Positions 24,336-35,900 of a DNA stretch of 64,000 nt are shown piece after piece. The notes below the pieces were generated by a model that worked only from the letters and a program-made list of their open reading frames with translations, made no database searches and had not been told where the DNA came from. Position 1 is the stretch's first letter. Every line of letters begins with the position of its first letter. The DNA is from Desmodesmus armatus (lineage: Eukaryota > Chlorophyta > Chlorophyceae > Sphaeropleales > Scenedesmaceae): contig VIIQ02000627.1 in the NCBI GenBank assembly GCA_007449985.2, positions 1 to 64,000 of the forward strand, in the 5' to 3' direction. A program made the translations under genes and the position numbers.

Positions 24336-24955
24336 CGTGGCAGACGGCGTTAATCAGCAGGACCAGCAGGACCAGCAGCAGCAGCAGGTAGCGGAGTCAC
24401 CTTCAGGTGTGTCGAGCTGGCAGGTCCCTGAGGTTGCTGCTCAGCAGCGGCTGCTGGCTGCTGTGCTGGATGTGCAGCAGGTGGGAGGCTGGCTGCTGGA
24501 GGCACGCGCACAGGATGTATGTATTATCGATGTCAGGTGAGGATGGGTGAGTGAGGGTGGGTGGAGATAGGGGTCAAGTTGGGGTTGGACATCGGGGCGT
24601 GGGACAGTTGCTCATGAGCGTTGAGTTGGGGATAGTGGGCAGGGCCGGGCAGCAGACCCACCTGGTGGTGGCCACTAGGCTGGTATCAACTGTTGCAGTG
24701 TGCTACCGCTGCAACGCCAACACTAGTTTTTTTGCCAACACTTGCTGAACCCTGTTTGCATGTTTTCTCCTGTGCGTCCTGTGCGTCCTGCAGGGGCAGG
24801 GCCGGGCAGCAGACCCACTTAGTGGTTGCCACGGGCCTCAACCAGAGACATACACGGGCACTGGCAGAAGCAGTGGCTTGGCAGCTGCAGCAGGCAGCAG
24901 CGGCACACCTGGAACAGCACCACCAGCAGCAGGGCACACTGCTGCCGTCAATGTC

Positions 24956-24991
<36 letters not shown>

Positions 24992-25343
24992 AGAGACTGC
25001 CTCTGATCAGTTTGCACCCTTCCAGGCTGTGCTACCAGCAGCACAGCACCGGCAGCAACAGCAGCAGCAACCCTCCCACACCACCAGCAGCAGCAGCAGA
25101 CAGCAGCAAGACCCACGTCAGCTGCTGCCGCCGCTGAATGTGGTGGGTGGTGCCTCTTCGGACTGGTGCCTGCTGGACGTTGGTCCTCTGGCAGTTCATG
25201 TGCTCACGGAGCGTGCCAGGCGGTTCTATGCGCTCGAGGGTTTGTGGGGTGGGGTGAGGGGCCAGCACATCAGGTGGCTGCGGCCAGTGCAACCGCGGCT
25301 GGAAACGAAGGATACGATCGGCAGGCCTGCAGTTGGAGCCTGA
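22730..25343 (+). CDS. RsfS/Iojap-type ribosomal silencing factor with SAP-like motif and poly-Gln insertions (organellar)
   Basis: The model is exon 1 22730-23367, exon 2 23700-24536, exon 3 24794-25343, summing to 2,025 nt (674 aa). The RsfS domain is recognisable in two parts: ~461-535 (ARAQDVCIIDVR, then QQTHLVVATGLNQRHTRALA) and ~614-643 (DWCLLDVGPLAVHV, then RARRFYALEGLWG). Proteins of this family bind large-subunit protein L14 and block subunit joining. Between the two parts lies a ~75-residue Gln/Ser insertion where bacterial homologues have a short linker. The N-terminus (MMRSHLISTVQTLAVQSSHQ) is Ser/Arg-rich and nearly free of acids, as expected of an organelle transit peptide; mitochondrion or plastid cannot be told apart. 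Residues ~336-374 (VQTKHLVQLLDECQAPSYGD, then KQVLLRRLVMLL) resemble a SAP helix-loop-helix. Exon 2 is otherwise Gln-rich. The C-terminus after LWG may run past the real end. Confidence 0.8.
24637..24675 (+). repeat. Duplicate of RsfS exon 3 start inside intron 2
   Basis: GGGCAGGGCCGGGCAGCAGA and the next ~19 bases repeat the first 39 bases of exon 3 (24,794-24,832) with a few changes. The preceding AG (GGGATAG/T) would give a different frame, so this copy reads as a pseudo-exon. Confidence 0.8.
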
Positions 25344-27281
25344 TTGCTGGGATGTAGCCCTCAAGTTGGGAGGGAAGGCGGGATTCGCTGCTGCACTTAT
25401 GTGCGTGGGCGCTGTGTGTGTGTGGGGGGGGGGGGGGGCACCCTTCCTCCTTCCCCAATTGGTTTCGCGTGCTTACTTCAAAGGTTGAATTGTACCAAGC
25501 TGTTGGATTTATTCTGTTTGGTGCTGGACAATGGTGTGGTTGCCGTAATCATGCTGGTTACGTAATGTTGTGCTGAGGTGTCACATCATCCAAGGAAACG
25601 TGTCCGTGTCGTGACCAGGGTGGTGCATGTGCAACAGCATCATTCCATAGCTTTCAAGTTCCAGTTTTAAGAGTGATCATATCATCTCTTCACGTCAGAG
25701 AAAGGAGCACCTAGTGCGCCGGCGCCATTTGCTCCAAGCAACGTGCTCAGCAGCAAAGCAGCGTCCTTTCTGAATACGATAGCTCTTACGTAACGATAAC
25801 ATCTGTCTAATTTGTATCTCAGCAGCTTCGTGGTAGGATGCGTTGAACAGCAGCAACCACTACTACAGCCACAGCAGCATCTAAGCACAGAGGTCAGTGT
25901 GGGGGGCACCCTTCTGTCCGTTCTACTACAACACCAACATTGAATGCTTATGTGAGGGGGCACACACAGGCAAAGGCACTGGCCAGCTATGATCAGCACA
26001 ACAGCAGCACTCCTCCTGCGCTGTGCAGGAAACCCTGTAGAGGTCTGAGCTTGCAGCACTGCATGCATCGTACTTGCATACAGTCCATACATGCCATACA
26101 ATATTTGCAATACACCAAGAGGGCCACCACAGGTGCCTTGGCAGAGGAAAACAATACTATCATATCCGTGTGTCTGTGCCAACAGGAGGTATCTGCATTC
26201 GTCAGTACAGCGCCTGCTGCCGTGCAGCACAACCCAAAAAGTTCTCAGCAGCAGCCAAAACAGCACAAGCAGCAGCAGGAGGAAACTCACCCATGAAGGC
26301 CGCCAGCAGCACCAACACACGACTTGGTGCTGGCAGATCCACACCAACAGCACACAGCAGTCATCAGCCCCACCACCTGCAGCTGTTGCCATGCGCAGTG
26401 GCTGCCCCACACCCCTGGCGCCACACACGCCCTTCTGGCACCAGGCAGCAACGGCGGCAGCAGCGGCAGCAGCGGCAGCACTTGCTGGCCGGCAGCAGTC
26501 ATAATGCGACGACATCACAGCTGTCTGGCAGTAATTTGGCAGCGGTGCCAGCTGCGCTGCCACCAGCAGCACCTCAAGCAGCGGCAGCAGTAACCCCGGC
26601 AGCAGTGACCCCAGCAGCAGTGGCAGCAGTGGTGACCCACCAGCAGGGTCACTGCTGCTGACATCAGCCCAAGCAGATGCTGCTCTGCAAGTGATGCACA
26701 TTCAGCACATGTGCTCACATATGGAGCGTGCATACCAGCTGCAGCAACCAACTTCTCAGCAGCAGCAGCAGTTGTCACCACTGCTTCCAGGGCATGCGGG
26801 TGTCAGTCCCACTAGGCAGACAGTCGCGCAGCAGCAGGCACAGCAGCCAACGTGTAGCAGCTGCCTCACCAAGCAGCAACAGGTTTCAGGACCCCTCACA
26901 GCTCCTTGACCCAGCTGCCACGCTGGTAGTGCTGGACACCGCACTACCAGCACCAGCAGCAGCAGTAGTCGTCGCTGGGCCAGCTTTGGGCCAAGGCCCT
27001 GCAGCAGCAGCAGTGGTGGTTGCTGGGCCAGCGTTGGGCCACATCCCAACAGCAGCAGTGGTGGTTGCTGGGCCAGCTTTGGGTGACAGTCCTGCAGCAG
27101 CAGCAGCAGCAGCAGCAGCAGTGGTAGTTGCTGGGCCAGCTTTGGGCGAAGGCCCTACAACAGCAGCATTGATAGTTACTGCACCAGCTCTGGGTCAAGG
27201 GCCTGCAGCAGCAGCAGCAGTGGTGGTTGCTGGGCCAGTGTTGGGCCAGGGCCCTACAGCAGAGTAGCAGCAGCAGCAGCC
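25344..27281. other. Intergenic/undefined region with CAG-rich and minisatellite DNA
   Basis: No gene can be assigned. There is a 15-G run at 25,424-25,438. From ~26,200 onward the + strand is rich in CAG/AGC/GCA triplets like the 5' exons of the neighbouring genes, so part of it could be 5' exons of the downstream kinase. However, no frame is open throughout and no domain is visible. Confidence 0.4.
26955..27260 (+). repeat. Minisatellite coding for VVVAGPALG-type units
   Basis: Six imperfect units, each a GCAGCAG run followed by TGGTGGTTGCTGGGCCAGC, with unit lengths of roughly 42-66 bp. In one + frame (open 26,728-27,267) they encode AAVVVAGPALGxxP repeats, ending in TAG just before the kinase exon. 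In the kinase frame they read SSSGGCWASVGP and are open only from 27,087. It is not clear whether any of this is translated. Confidence 0.6.
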
Positions 27282-29211
27282 GGTCCGAGTCACCAGTGGG
27301 GCCAGGGTCTGTCTGTGGGCCAGTTTACTGCTGCGCTGCAGGCGCTGCCGATGCAGCAGCGGGTGAGGTGGAAGTCGGTGTACCCTGAAATAGGCTCAGG
27401 GGCGAGGGGCAAGGTCTACCAGGCGATCAACCTTGAGACAGGTGAGGGCAGAAGCCTGATGGATGTAGGGATTGACACATCTGGCTCAGAATGTTTGGCA
27501 AGCCTAGGGACTTTCACAGGCAGCAAAATGGCAAAGGCGGCAGTAACAGCTGTGGTGGCGCTGTTGCTTAGGCTCAAACTAGCTCCTTTGCGTGTGCAGG
27601 ATTGAACATATGAGCTCAGGTCATCAACCAATAGTGAGAGAGCCACTGACACTGCTGCTACCGTCACTGCTGCCGTGCTGCTGCTGCTGCTGTCAGGTGG
27701 CCAGCTTGCTGTGAAGGTCGTTCCGCTGCAGCACTTCATGGGTTCAGGCCATGATCTGGCCCTGAGGAGGGAGGCCCTGGTGCTGGAGCTGGCAGCAATG
27801 CAGGACTATGAACACCCACACCTGCTGACCATGCAGGTGAGCAACTGCTACAATAGCTGGATAGGTTCCATGCTGTGTAGTTGTTCTTTCAATCTGTGTA
27901 GTTGTTTGAAAGCTGCACCATCTATCAAGCCTCCTTCCCTGCACAACTGCTGTTGTGCTGAAACATGTTGCTGATAAATTTGTCATGGCTTGATTCTGAG
28001 TGGCTCCCAGCCAATCTTACCTGATGATGGCCACACAGTCCAGGTCATATGATGCTGTGGAACCATGCCTGACGTAACATGTCTGCCTTCTGTCCCTGCA
28101 GGGCTTCTATTACCGCTCCAGTGGCAGCAAGCCCCGCCTAGAGATATTCAGTGAGCTGGGTTGCTGCCTGGAGGACCTCATGCCTGACATGGAGGAGAAG
28201 GAGGCAGTGCTGGGGCTGGGGCTGGTGCAGAAGGTTATGGCATCGCTGCTGGGGGCTCTGGACTTCCTACATGGACGGGGGGTGGTGCACAGGTGAGAGG
28301 TGTGCACTGGCAGACGGCACTGGTCTGGACCCTCCCCTGGACCCTCCCCTGACGGGTAGTGCAAGGCATGCCTTGTGGCCAAGCAGAAGTACAGGCTGCA
28401 TATGTGCAAGTGTATTGCGCTAGAAGGGGGGAGGCAGTGCTGGGGCTGGCCCTGGTGCAGAAGGTGATGGCAGCACTGCTGGGGGCACTGGACTTCTTGC
28501 ATGGACGAGGAGGGGTGGTGCACAGGTGAGAGGGCTGGGGAGGGGGGCAGGAGGGTGAAGGGGGAGGTGGAGGGAGAGGGAGAGGTGGAGGGGAAGTGAA
28601 ATGGAGAGAAGAAGGTGTGGCGTGCTGGCCCTGGTGCAGAAGGTGACGGCAGCTCTGCTGGGGCTCTGGAGGGTTTTTTGATGGGTGAGGGTTGGTGCAC
28701 AGCTGCAGGCGAGGGTGTGTGTTGGTGGTTTGGGAGAGACTCTAGGTTTTGAGGCCTGCTTTGACATGCGGTGAGCGCCTCTCCACCCTCCTTGTGATCC
28801 TGCATGCTTGTGAGCCACAACAACATATCGGCTGCTAGCGCCTTGGGTTCTTTCAGTCCTTCCGTCTTCTCCTTTGCCCTGTAACACTCACAATTTCCCC
28901 CTGCCCTCACACTCGTTCCCTCCCCCTTCCAGGGATGTGAAGCCTGGCACGTTGTTGCTGTTGGCTCCCCGGCAATTTCAATCTTTCTCCTTTGCTCTGT
29001 TCCAACCCCTTTCCCCTGCCCTCTGTATCTTTCCTGTGCTTCAGGGATGTGAAGCCTGGCAACATTGTTGCGGTTGGCTCCACTGGCACCTTCAAGCTCA
29101 TTGACATGGACAGCATCTTCCACACACAAACATGGGACGAAGAAGACGACGAAGACGAGCAGCAGCAGCAGCAGCAGCAGCAGCCAGGCAGCCTTCCAGG
29201 TGTTGAGATGC

Positions 29212-29251
<40 letters not shown>

Positions 29252-30430
29252 CACGCCTGTCGGTGTTTTGGCAGCAGGTGGAGGCATGGGCACCCCCTGT
29301 CCCGCCTCCCTCTCAGCACACCTAGCAGCGGGAGCAGCATGGCAGCAGCAGCAGCAGTCGCAGCCGCCGCAGAAGCAACAGCAGCGCCCCGCTGCTGCTG
29401 CTGCTGCTGCTGCTGCTGCCGCTGCTGCTCCCCTCACTGCGCTGAGCTTTGCAGGCACTCCTGAGAACATGGCCCCAGAGGTTGCGCCCACGATGTTGCA
29501 GTTGCCGCTAGTGTTGTGGGACTTGTTTCCACTGAGGGCAGGTCAGCAGGTTGCCAGCAGCACTGCGGTGGCACCGGCACAGGACATATGGAGCTGCGGG
29601 ACCGTACTGTTCGAGCTGCTGACAGGGAGGTGAGCCTAGAAGTTTGGTGTTGTTCAGCAGTTGGTAGGCTGGATTGGGTGGCATGCCGCATGAAGTCCAC
29701 TTCAGGCCAGCACATGCATGTCTGTCTTGCCAACCCCCGTGTGGCAACTTGCATGATGCCCCTGCCCCTTGCCGTGACATTCCGCACGCCTTTTTCCTCT
29801 CCTCCGCCCTCTCCCTCACTTGCCACAGGTCCCTGTTCAGTGGCCTTGAGTCTCCTGAGGCACTGTACCAGCACCTGTGCAAGTTGAGGGGAGGGTCTGA
29901 GGAGATGCCTGCGATGCCCAAGGGCCTGGACAGCGAAGTGATGGAGGTGCTGGAGGCATGCCTGCAGGTCGGTGGGCTGCCGTTTGAGGAAATCGTCCCG
30001 GCGGGCGGGGGGGGGGGGGGGGGGGGGAGGGCTATGCTGAGCCAAGGGCCTGGTGGCATTGAGGTTTTGGAGGTGCTGGAGGCCTGCCTGCAGGTGGGGG
30101 TGGGGGGGAGGGGTGTTGGGTGGGCTGACCTAGGAGGGGGGGCTGTCAGGCAGTTGGCTGTGTGTGTGACACTTGGATGGATAGGGGTTACAAGGCCGCA
30201 GAGCGTCATACATGTGTTTGAGGGGCGGGGGTTGCTGTGCTGACATGGCGGCATGCCTGCAGGTTGGTGGGCTGACTTAGGAAGGGGTTGGGTTCTGTGC
30301 TGAAAGTAACCCGTGCTCATCCTGCTACCGTTGCTGCTGCTGCTGATGGTTGTTGCTGCAGGTTGACCCTGCCGCCCGTCCCACCGCCAAGCAGCTGCTG
30401 GCAATGGACTTCTTCAGCAAGAGCTACTGA
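27282..30430 (+). CDS. Protein kinase (Ser/Thr-type fold) with DMD in place of DFG; 5' end unresolved
   Basis: Exons: first (5' end uncertain, open from 27,087)-27441; 27697-27836; 28102-28292; 29045-29629; 29829-29966; 30362-30430. All junctions are phase-consistent. Motifs in order: glycine loop IGSGARGKVYQAI; VAIK equivalent GGQLAVKVV; alpha-C RREALVLELAAMQ; catalytic loop VVHRDVKPGN, split by the exon 3/4 junction; KLIDMDS, where DFG is replaced by DMD (metal-binding Asp kept, Phe and Gly lost); GTPENMAPEV (APE motif); DIWSCGTVLFELLTGR; VDPAARPTAKQLLAMDFF. Between DMD and APE there is a ~110-residue Gln/Ala/Pro-rich activation-segment insertion. The HRD Asp, the Lys and the metal Asp are present, so activity is possible. 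Substrate and family are unknown. Introns 3 and 5 contain duplicated exon ends. Confidence 0.8.
28431..28702 (+). repeat. Two extra copies of the 3' end of kinase exon 3 in intron 3
   Basis: 28,431-28,525 repeats 28,201-28,292 (GAGGCAGTGCTGGGGCTGG to GTGGTGCACAG, with GTGAGAG donor) with a 3-base insertion, encoding the same ALDFLHGRG...VHR. 28,624-28,702 is a third, degenerate copy that also ends GGTGCACAG. Confidence 0.85.
28933..28971 (+). repeat. Extra copy of the 5' end of kinase exon 4 with its acceptor
   Basis: TTCCAG/GGATGTGAAGCCTGGCA, followed by a near match to GTTGCTGTTGGCTCC, repeats the acceptor and first ~39 bases of exon 4 (29,045 onward). It lies 112 bases upstream of the true exon. 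Confidence 0.85.
30044..30262 (+). repeat. Extra copies of the 3' end of kinase exon 5 in intron 5
   Basis: 30,044-30,093 repeats 29,920-29,966 (AAGGGCCTGG to GCCTGCCTGCAG, then GT). 30,244-30,262 (GCATGCCTGCAG/GTTGGTGGG) is a shorter third copy that also preserves the donor and first intron bases. Confidence 0.8.
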
Positions 30431-32993
30431 CAGCACACGACACGGCGGGACAATGCTGCAGCACTGCAGCAGTCCTGGCCAGCTGAAACTGGGCATTGGG
30501 CTGCAGAGGCAACTGTGATTCGACATGTCATCTTGTCATCACGGCATGACATTGCATAGCGGATGGTATGCTGGAGTGGTGTAATATGTTATGGGGTGCT
30601 GCTGATTTGCAGCCACCCGACTGCAGGGGTGCTGGGATGAACGGGAGGGGGAGGGGGTGGTTGTGGTTTTGTGGTTGTGTGCACCATGTGAAACACCAGG
30701 AGACATCGCTTTCTGCAAGCATGTACACTGCTGCATATATAGCTGCATGCCACAGCTGCAGCACTGAATGCTGCAGCCGAGCATACCAGTGCTTGGGGCG
30801 CGTCACCTGCTGAATGCTTGCAATCAGTCATGTGAAGCACACAAGACTGGGGCTGTTCTTTGGCAGTCTTTTGTGGCAAGCAGCACAGCATTGCGTGCTG
30901 GCCATCTTGTCCTGTCTCGGCGCACATGCGCCCGCTTTGTGTGTCAAATAGTGAATGACACACTACGTGACTGAGGTGTTTTGCGCCTGGTGTGGTTTGG
31001 TACATGTGTTGTTTGTTCAACAAAGAGGATATATTATGCGTATGCCCAGGGTGCTGTTCAGTGTCTTGTGCAGTCAGCTTCATTCCAGCAGGATATCTTG
31101 TGTGCACATGCAAACTGTGCTACACAGTCTGATGTGACCTCAGCGCTGCGCAGGTCATGCTCTATACATTTCTTTTGGTCAAGAGGGAAGTGGCCCTCTT
31201 GCAGGGAGGGGGGGGGGGCGTTGCCTAAGCCTGTAATGTATGCGTGTAACGAGTGCAGTCGCAGCGTTGGCTGTTGTGTAAGTGCCATCTCTTGCCTGTG
31301 GCATGCGAAAGGGGGGGGACTGTCTCTTGCGTCGTGTGTCGTCACGTCGACTTGATTTTTTGCTTGAAGTTGACAGCCGAGGAGGCTGTGCACAACGTCA
31401 GTGTGGGCATGTGCTTGCATCGCACAGCCCACATGCAGGTTGCCTGGAGGGGTTGTGTCCCAGCACTCTGGTTTAATCCCTGTATGTTGTGGTGTGCTCT
31501 GGTTTGCTGTCCCATGTCTGTGATAACAGTGAGTGGCTGGCATGAGGTCTCGACCTTCATATCTACTTTGTAACATAGCTTGCCTTTCACAGTTGAGTTT
31601 TGACGGCAGCATTGAAGAACAACCATGTCTTGCAAGCATGTGATTACAGATTCCAGGCGGTAGCAAGGCGCGCTATTTCTGTTTCACATGGGGTGACGCT
31701 GGATGTCTATTTTTCGGCTGTGCTGGCATCTACGGCAAGGTGCTGTGCTGTCTGCTGGCGGTATGCCGTATGTTGTTTGTGCCACCAGCCGCCACTGTAC
31801 TCAACATTTGAATCGGCCTTGCCTGTGCTTTTTCCAGCTGGTGCACGTACAGCAGAAAGCCAGCTGCATGCGCAGTGATGATAGAAGGGAGTAATAATCC
31901 AAAGCTAGTTACACACGGCTCACATGCAACGACAGCAGTATCCCACCGGCACTCACTGAGTTGCCGGGGGATCTCACCATACATACGCCACGCAGCAGCA
32001 ACAGTTGGAAGCAAGTGTGATCATTACAGTGCAGCACAAGGGCTGACCCAGGCCCAGCTGTGCTAGTATCCCTTGTGCACACACACTGGCATTCCTTCAT
32101 AAGCAAAAGCGCCGCTGAGTGAGTCACCAAAGCACACAACACAGGGGTCACTCCGTCGGCAGCGAATGTATACACACAAAGGTGTGATTGCTGGCATCTG
32201 TTGTCAGGCACCTTGAGAAAAACCAGCGGCTGCAGTTGCATTGCTGGCAGTGCCCCACGCTCAATGTTACTACACCAAAAGCTGCTGCCCAACGCGTCAG
32301 CCTGAGTCTACGCCCCAAACGGCCAAGGGACAACAAAATCAATGCAATAAAATGTATCAGGTGGCCGGAGGCAAGCCACCCACAGGTTGTGGCTACATCA
32401 AGGCAATGCACCCCTCGTCCGTGGAGTTGGCAAGAGAGAGTGACGCAGCTTCAGTTCCCACCAACCCTGCTGCCAGGGCCCGTTCTCTCTCCACACACAC
32501 CCGCACACGCAGGCGGAGCAGCAGTGCTGCATGCAAAGCACAGGCATTGCATGCATTGAGAGCACCACCACGCCGCCCAAGGCACCCCGATCGCAGCCTG
32601 CACAACGCCTTGTCAGCGCCAACTGCTGAACAAGGGCACACACAACATCCACGGAATCAAACTCCCTTTTTTCACACACTGCTTACACACACTATGGGTC
32701 AGATGCACACAGACGCACGCGCCGCGTTGATGATGCACATGCATCACTGCCAGCGCCAGCACACACGATCAATGACGATGGCTATCACAACCCAAGTCTA
32801 GAAGGGCTCCCGCTCCCTGCAGGGGGCCAGTCCTACACGACCTGGACCCAAAGGAGCACCAGCATACTACCCCAAACATGAAGTGTGCACAATCTTCAAC
32901 GTACTATCCCCCTTACCCTGTGCAAGGGTCCAGGGTTTTGGATCAGGGCCAAGATTCAAACTCCAAACCCTAAACTCCAAATCACCTCCCCGC
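30431..32993. other. Intergenic region between the convergent kinase and expansin genes
   Basis: These two genes converge, so the region holds two 3' ends. A TGTAA, the usual chlorophyte polyadenylation signal, lies at 30,580-30,584, 150 bases after the kinase stop. More TGTAA copies follow near 31,231, 31,243, 31,273 and 31,567, so the choice is uncertain. A run of Gs is at ~31,207-31,218. I see no domain in any open frame. Confidence 0.5.
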
Positions 32994-35900
32994 TTATGAC
33001 CTGTGGTTGTCCTCCTTGACCAGCATCTTCAGCAGGTCACCCTTGGGCTGCCTGGGGCCAGCAGCAGTAGCAGCAGCAGCAGCCTTGGGAGCCTCAGCAG
33101 CCTTGTGGGCCTCGGCCTTGGGTGCCTCAGCCTTAGGAGCGTCATCCTGCACCCTCAACTCTGCTACCTTGGGGCCGTTCTTCACCAGGGGGGCATCAGC
33201 CTTCACAAGCTCAGCTGCCTTTGGTGCTTCAACCTTGGGTGCTTCAACCTTGGGTGCTTCAACCTTGGGGGCCTCAACCTTGGGGGCCTCAGCCTTAGGG
33301 GCCTCAGCCTTGGGTGCCTCCTTGAGCTTGGGGGCCTCAGCCTTGGGGGCATCAGCCTTCACAGGCTCAGCTGCCTTGGGTGCATCAGCCTTAGGAGCCT
33401 CCACCTTAGGCTCCTCAACCTTGGGTGCTTCCTTGAGCTTGGGAGAATCAGCCTTAGGTACATCAGCCTTAGGTGCCTCGGCCTTCACAGGCTCAGCTGC
33501 CTTAGGGGCCTCAGTCTTGGGTGCCTCAGGCTGCTTCACCTCGTCCTTCAGCTGGGGAGCCTCAACCTTGGGGGCCTCAGCAGCCTTGGGGGCCTCAGCA
33601 GCCTTGGGGGCCTCAGCAGCCTTGGGGGCCTCTACCTTAGGGGCCTCCATCTTAGGTGCCTCAGCCTTAGGAGTGTCATCCTGCACCCTCAACTCCGCAA
33701 CCTTGGGGCCGTTCTTCACCAGGGGTGCCTCAGCCTTCACAGGCTCAGCTGCCTTAGGTGCCTCAACCTTAGGGGCCTCAACCTTGGGTGCCTCCTTGAG
33801 CTTGGGGGCTTTAGCTGTAGGTGCATCAGCCTTGGGTGCCTCGGCCTTAGGTGCCTCAGCCTTCACAGGCTCAGCTGCCTTTGGTGCCTCAACCTTGGGT
33901 GCCAGGGCCTCATTCTTGAGCTCATCTCCCTCCTGGGGGACGTTGACCTTTGGGGCCTCAGGTGATTTTGGGGTTTCCGGGACCTTGGGTGCCTCAGGCT
34001 GCTTGGGTGTCTCTGGGACCTTGGGTGCCTCAGGCTGCTTGGGTGTCTCTGGGACCTTGGGTGCCTCAGGCTGCTTGGGTGTCTCTGGGACCTTGGGTGC
34101 CTCAGGCTGCTTGGGTGTCTCTGGGACCTTGGGTGTCTCAGGCTGCTTGGGTGTCTCTGGAGCCTTGGGGATTTCAGGTGTCTTGGGTGCCTCTGGCTGC
34201 TTAGGGGTCTCTGGCTGCTTGGGGGTCTCAGGGGCCTTGGGGGTTTCAGGTGTCTTGGGTGTCTCAGGCTGCTTAGGGGTGTCTGGCTGCTTGGGGGTCT
34301 CAGGTTGCTTGGGGGTCTCTGGCTGCTTGGGGGTCTCGGGGGCCTTGGGGGTTTCAGGCTGCTTGGGTGTTTCAGGGACCTTGGGTGTCTCGGGTTGCTT
34401 GGGTGTCTCTCCCACTGGCAGGAAGTTGTTGCTGGACAGCACATCACCGGTGTTGGCTGATGTCACGGCATTGCTGCAGAGGGTAAAGGAAAAGCACGCA
34501 GGGCAAGGCACCGTTGTGGTTTGGTTCGTATGCAAGGACCAAATTTCCTCTGCAAGTTGATGGAAGATGTGCACATGCTGCTGCTGCTGCTGCTCACCTT
34601 TGACCCTGCAATCTTGAGCAAACCAATGCAGTTGCAGCTGCCGCTCGCCTTAGCACGATGCCCTCCCCATCAATATTCAGGTAACTTTTCTTGCTGCTGC
34701 TATTGCTGCTGCTAATGCTCATCACCCTTGCCTCTGCCTCATGCAACACAACACAGCTGCAGCCGCCCCTCACCTGAGCACAATGCTGTCCCCGTCAATG
34801 TTAGTGAGCTTGATGTCCCAGGGCAGCTCAGGCAGCCTGCTGGCCTCCCACGCAGCACCAAAGTTGGTGCTCATGCCCCTCCACGCCTCAGCACCAGCCT
34901 GCAGAACAGTGAGTTGGTCAGTCAAACAGTAGGTGTCAAGCAAATCGTCAGCCACCTAGTTGGTGCTCAGGCCCCTCCACGCCTCAGCACTAGCCTGCAG
35001 GGGGAGTGATTTGCGCAGTCAAACAGGCATCAGGCAAGTCGTCAGCCAGTTAGCCAGCTAGTTGCCGCTCATGCCCTCCACGTCGCAGCGTTCAGACATG
35101 TCTGAAAGCTCACGCAATGCCTCCCCTGCAAGCTGGTGCTGTACAGTAGCGGTCAGTAATATTGTCACAGCAGCCAGCCAGCCAGGTAGTTGGTGAGTCA
35201 GTCAGCCATATGCTTGATAAGCCAGTTGATCAGCCAGCCCAGCCAGCAGGCTGCTATCAGCCAGCCCGTTGGTCAGCTGGTGAGCCTTTCCAAGGGAGCA
35301 AGAGATGAGGCAAAGTGGGTTGGTGATAAATGACCATGCAAATACCCGCCACTTGTGCGAGCATGCTGGGCGACATGTGTCATTCACACTGTTCAAGTTC
35401 ATGCCATGAAGGTACCTAGGATGTACCTCAAACACCAAAACTGCAGGTGTCACAAAATCAAATGACCGCGGGTTTACTTCAAAAACCTGGCCTTCAGGTC
35501 CGGTGCTTGAAGTAAGTCGTGCGCGCATTTGACCTTGTGATACCTGCAAATTCGGTATCTGAAAGTGACCCCGGGTACCTGAAGGGCATGCCACTTGGCA
35601 GCAATGCATGCTTAAGTCCAGCACCTGTGGATGAACACCGTTCCGTACATTTTAGTAATACTGGATTTTTTGCCAGACAATCTGCTTTGTAAGACAGACA
35701 GGAGTGGTTGCAGGAGCGCCAGACACTCAGTGTCAGGGGCAGGGCGTGTGTGACAGCACCACACTTGCCACACTTCCGCCATACACCACAAGGATTCCCC
35801 TTGCTATCAACTCTCATGTGCCACATGGCATCAGCACAGCCTACATGCAAGCCCAGTCCTGTGTGAGTAGTTCAGCTGCAGCACAGTGCACGCATCATCA

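Noticed and set aside
25682..26701. 339-codon - strand open frame
   Set aside because: Composition is driven by GCT/CTG repeats, there is no recognisable domain or splice support, and the start is not an assured ATG context.
28110..29129. 339-codon - strand frame opposite kinase introns 3 and exon 4
   Set aside because: It overlaps confirmed kinase exons and is Pro/Ser low complexity arising from G-rich intron sequence.
33007..34560. Long + strand open frame opposite the expansin tail
   Set aside because: It is the complement of the PEAPK repeat (LGASxLGAS). The - strand has signal peptide, two expansin domains and six phase-matched exons, so the + frame is a by-product of the repeat.
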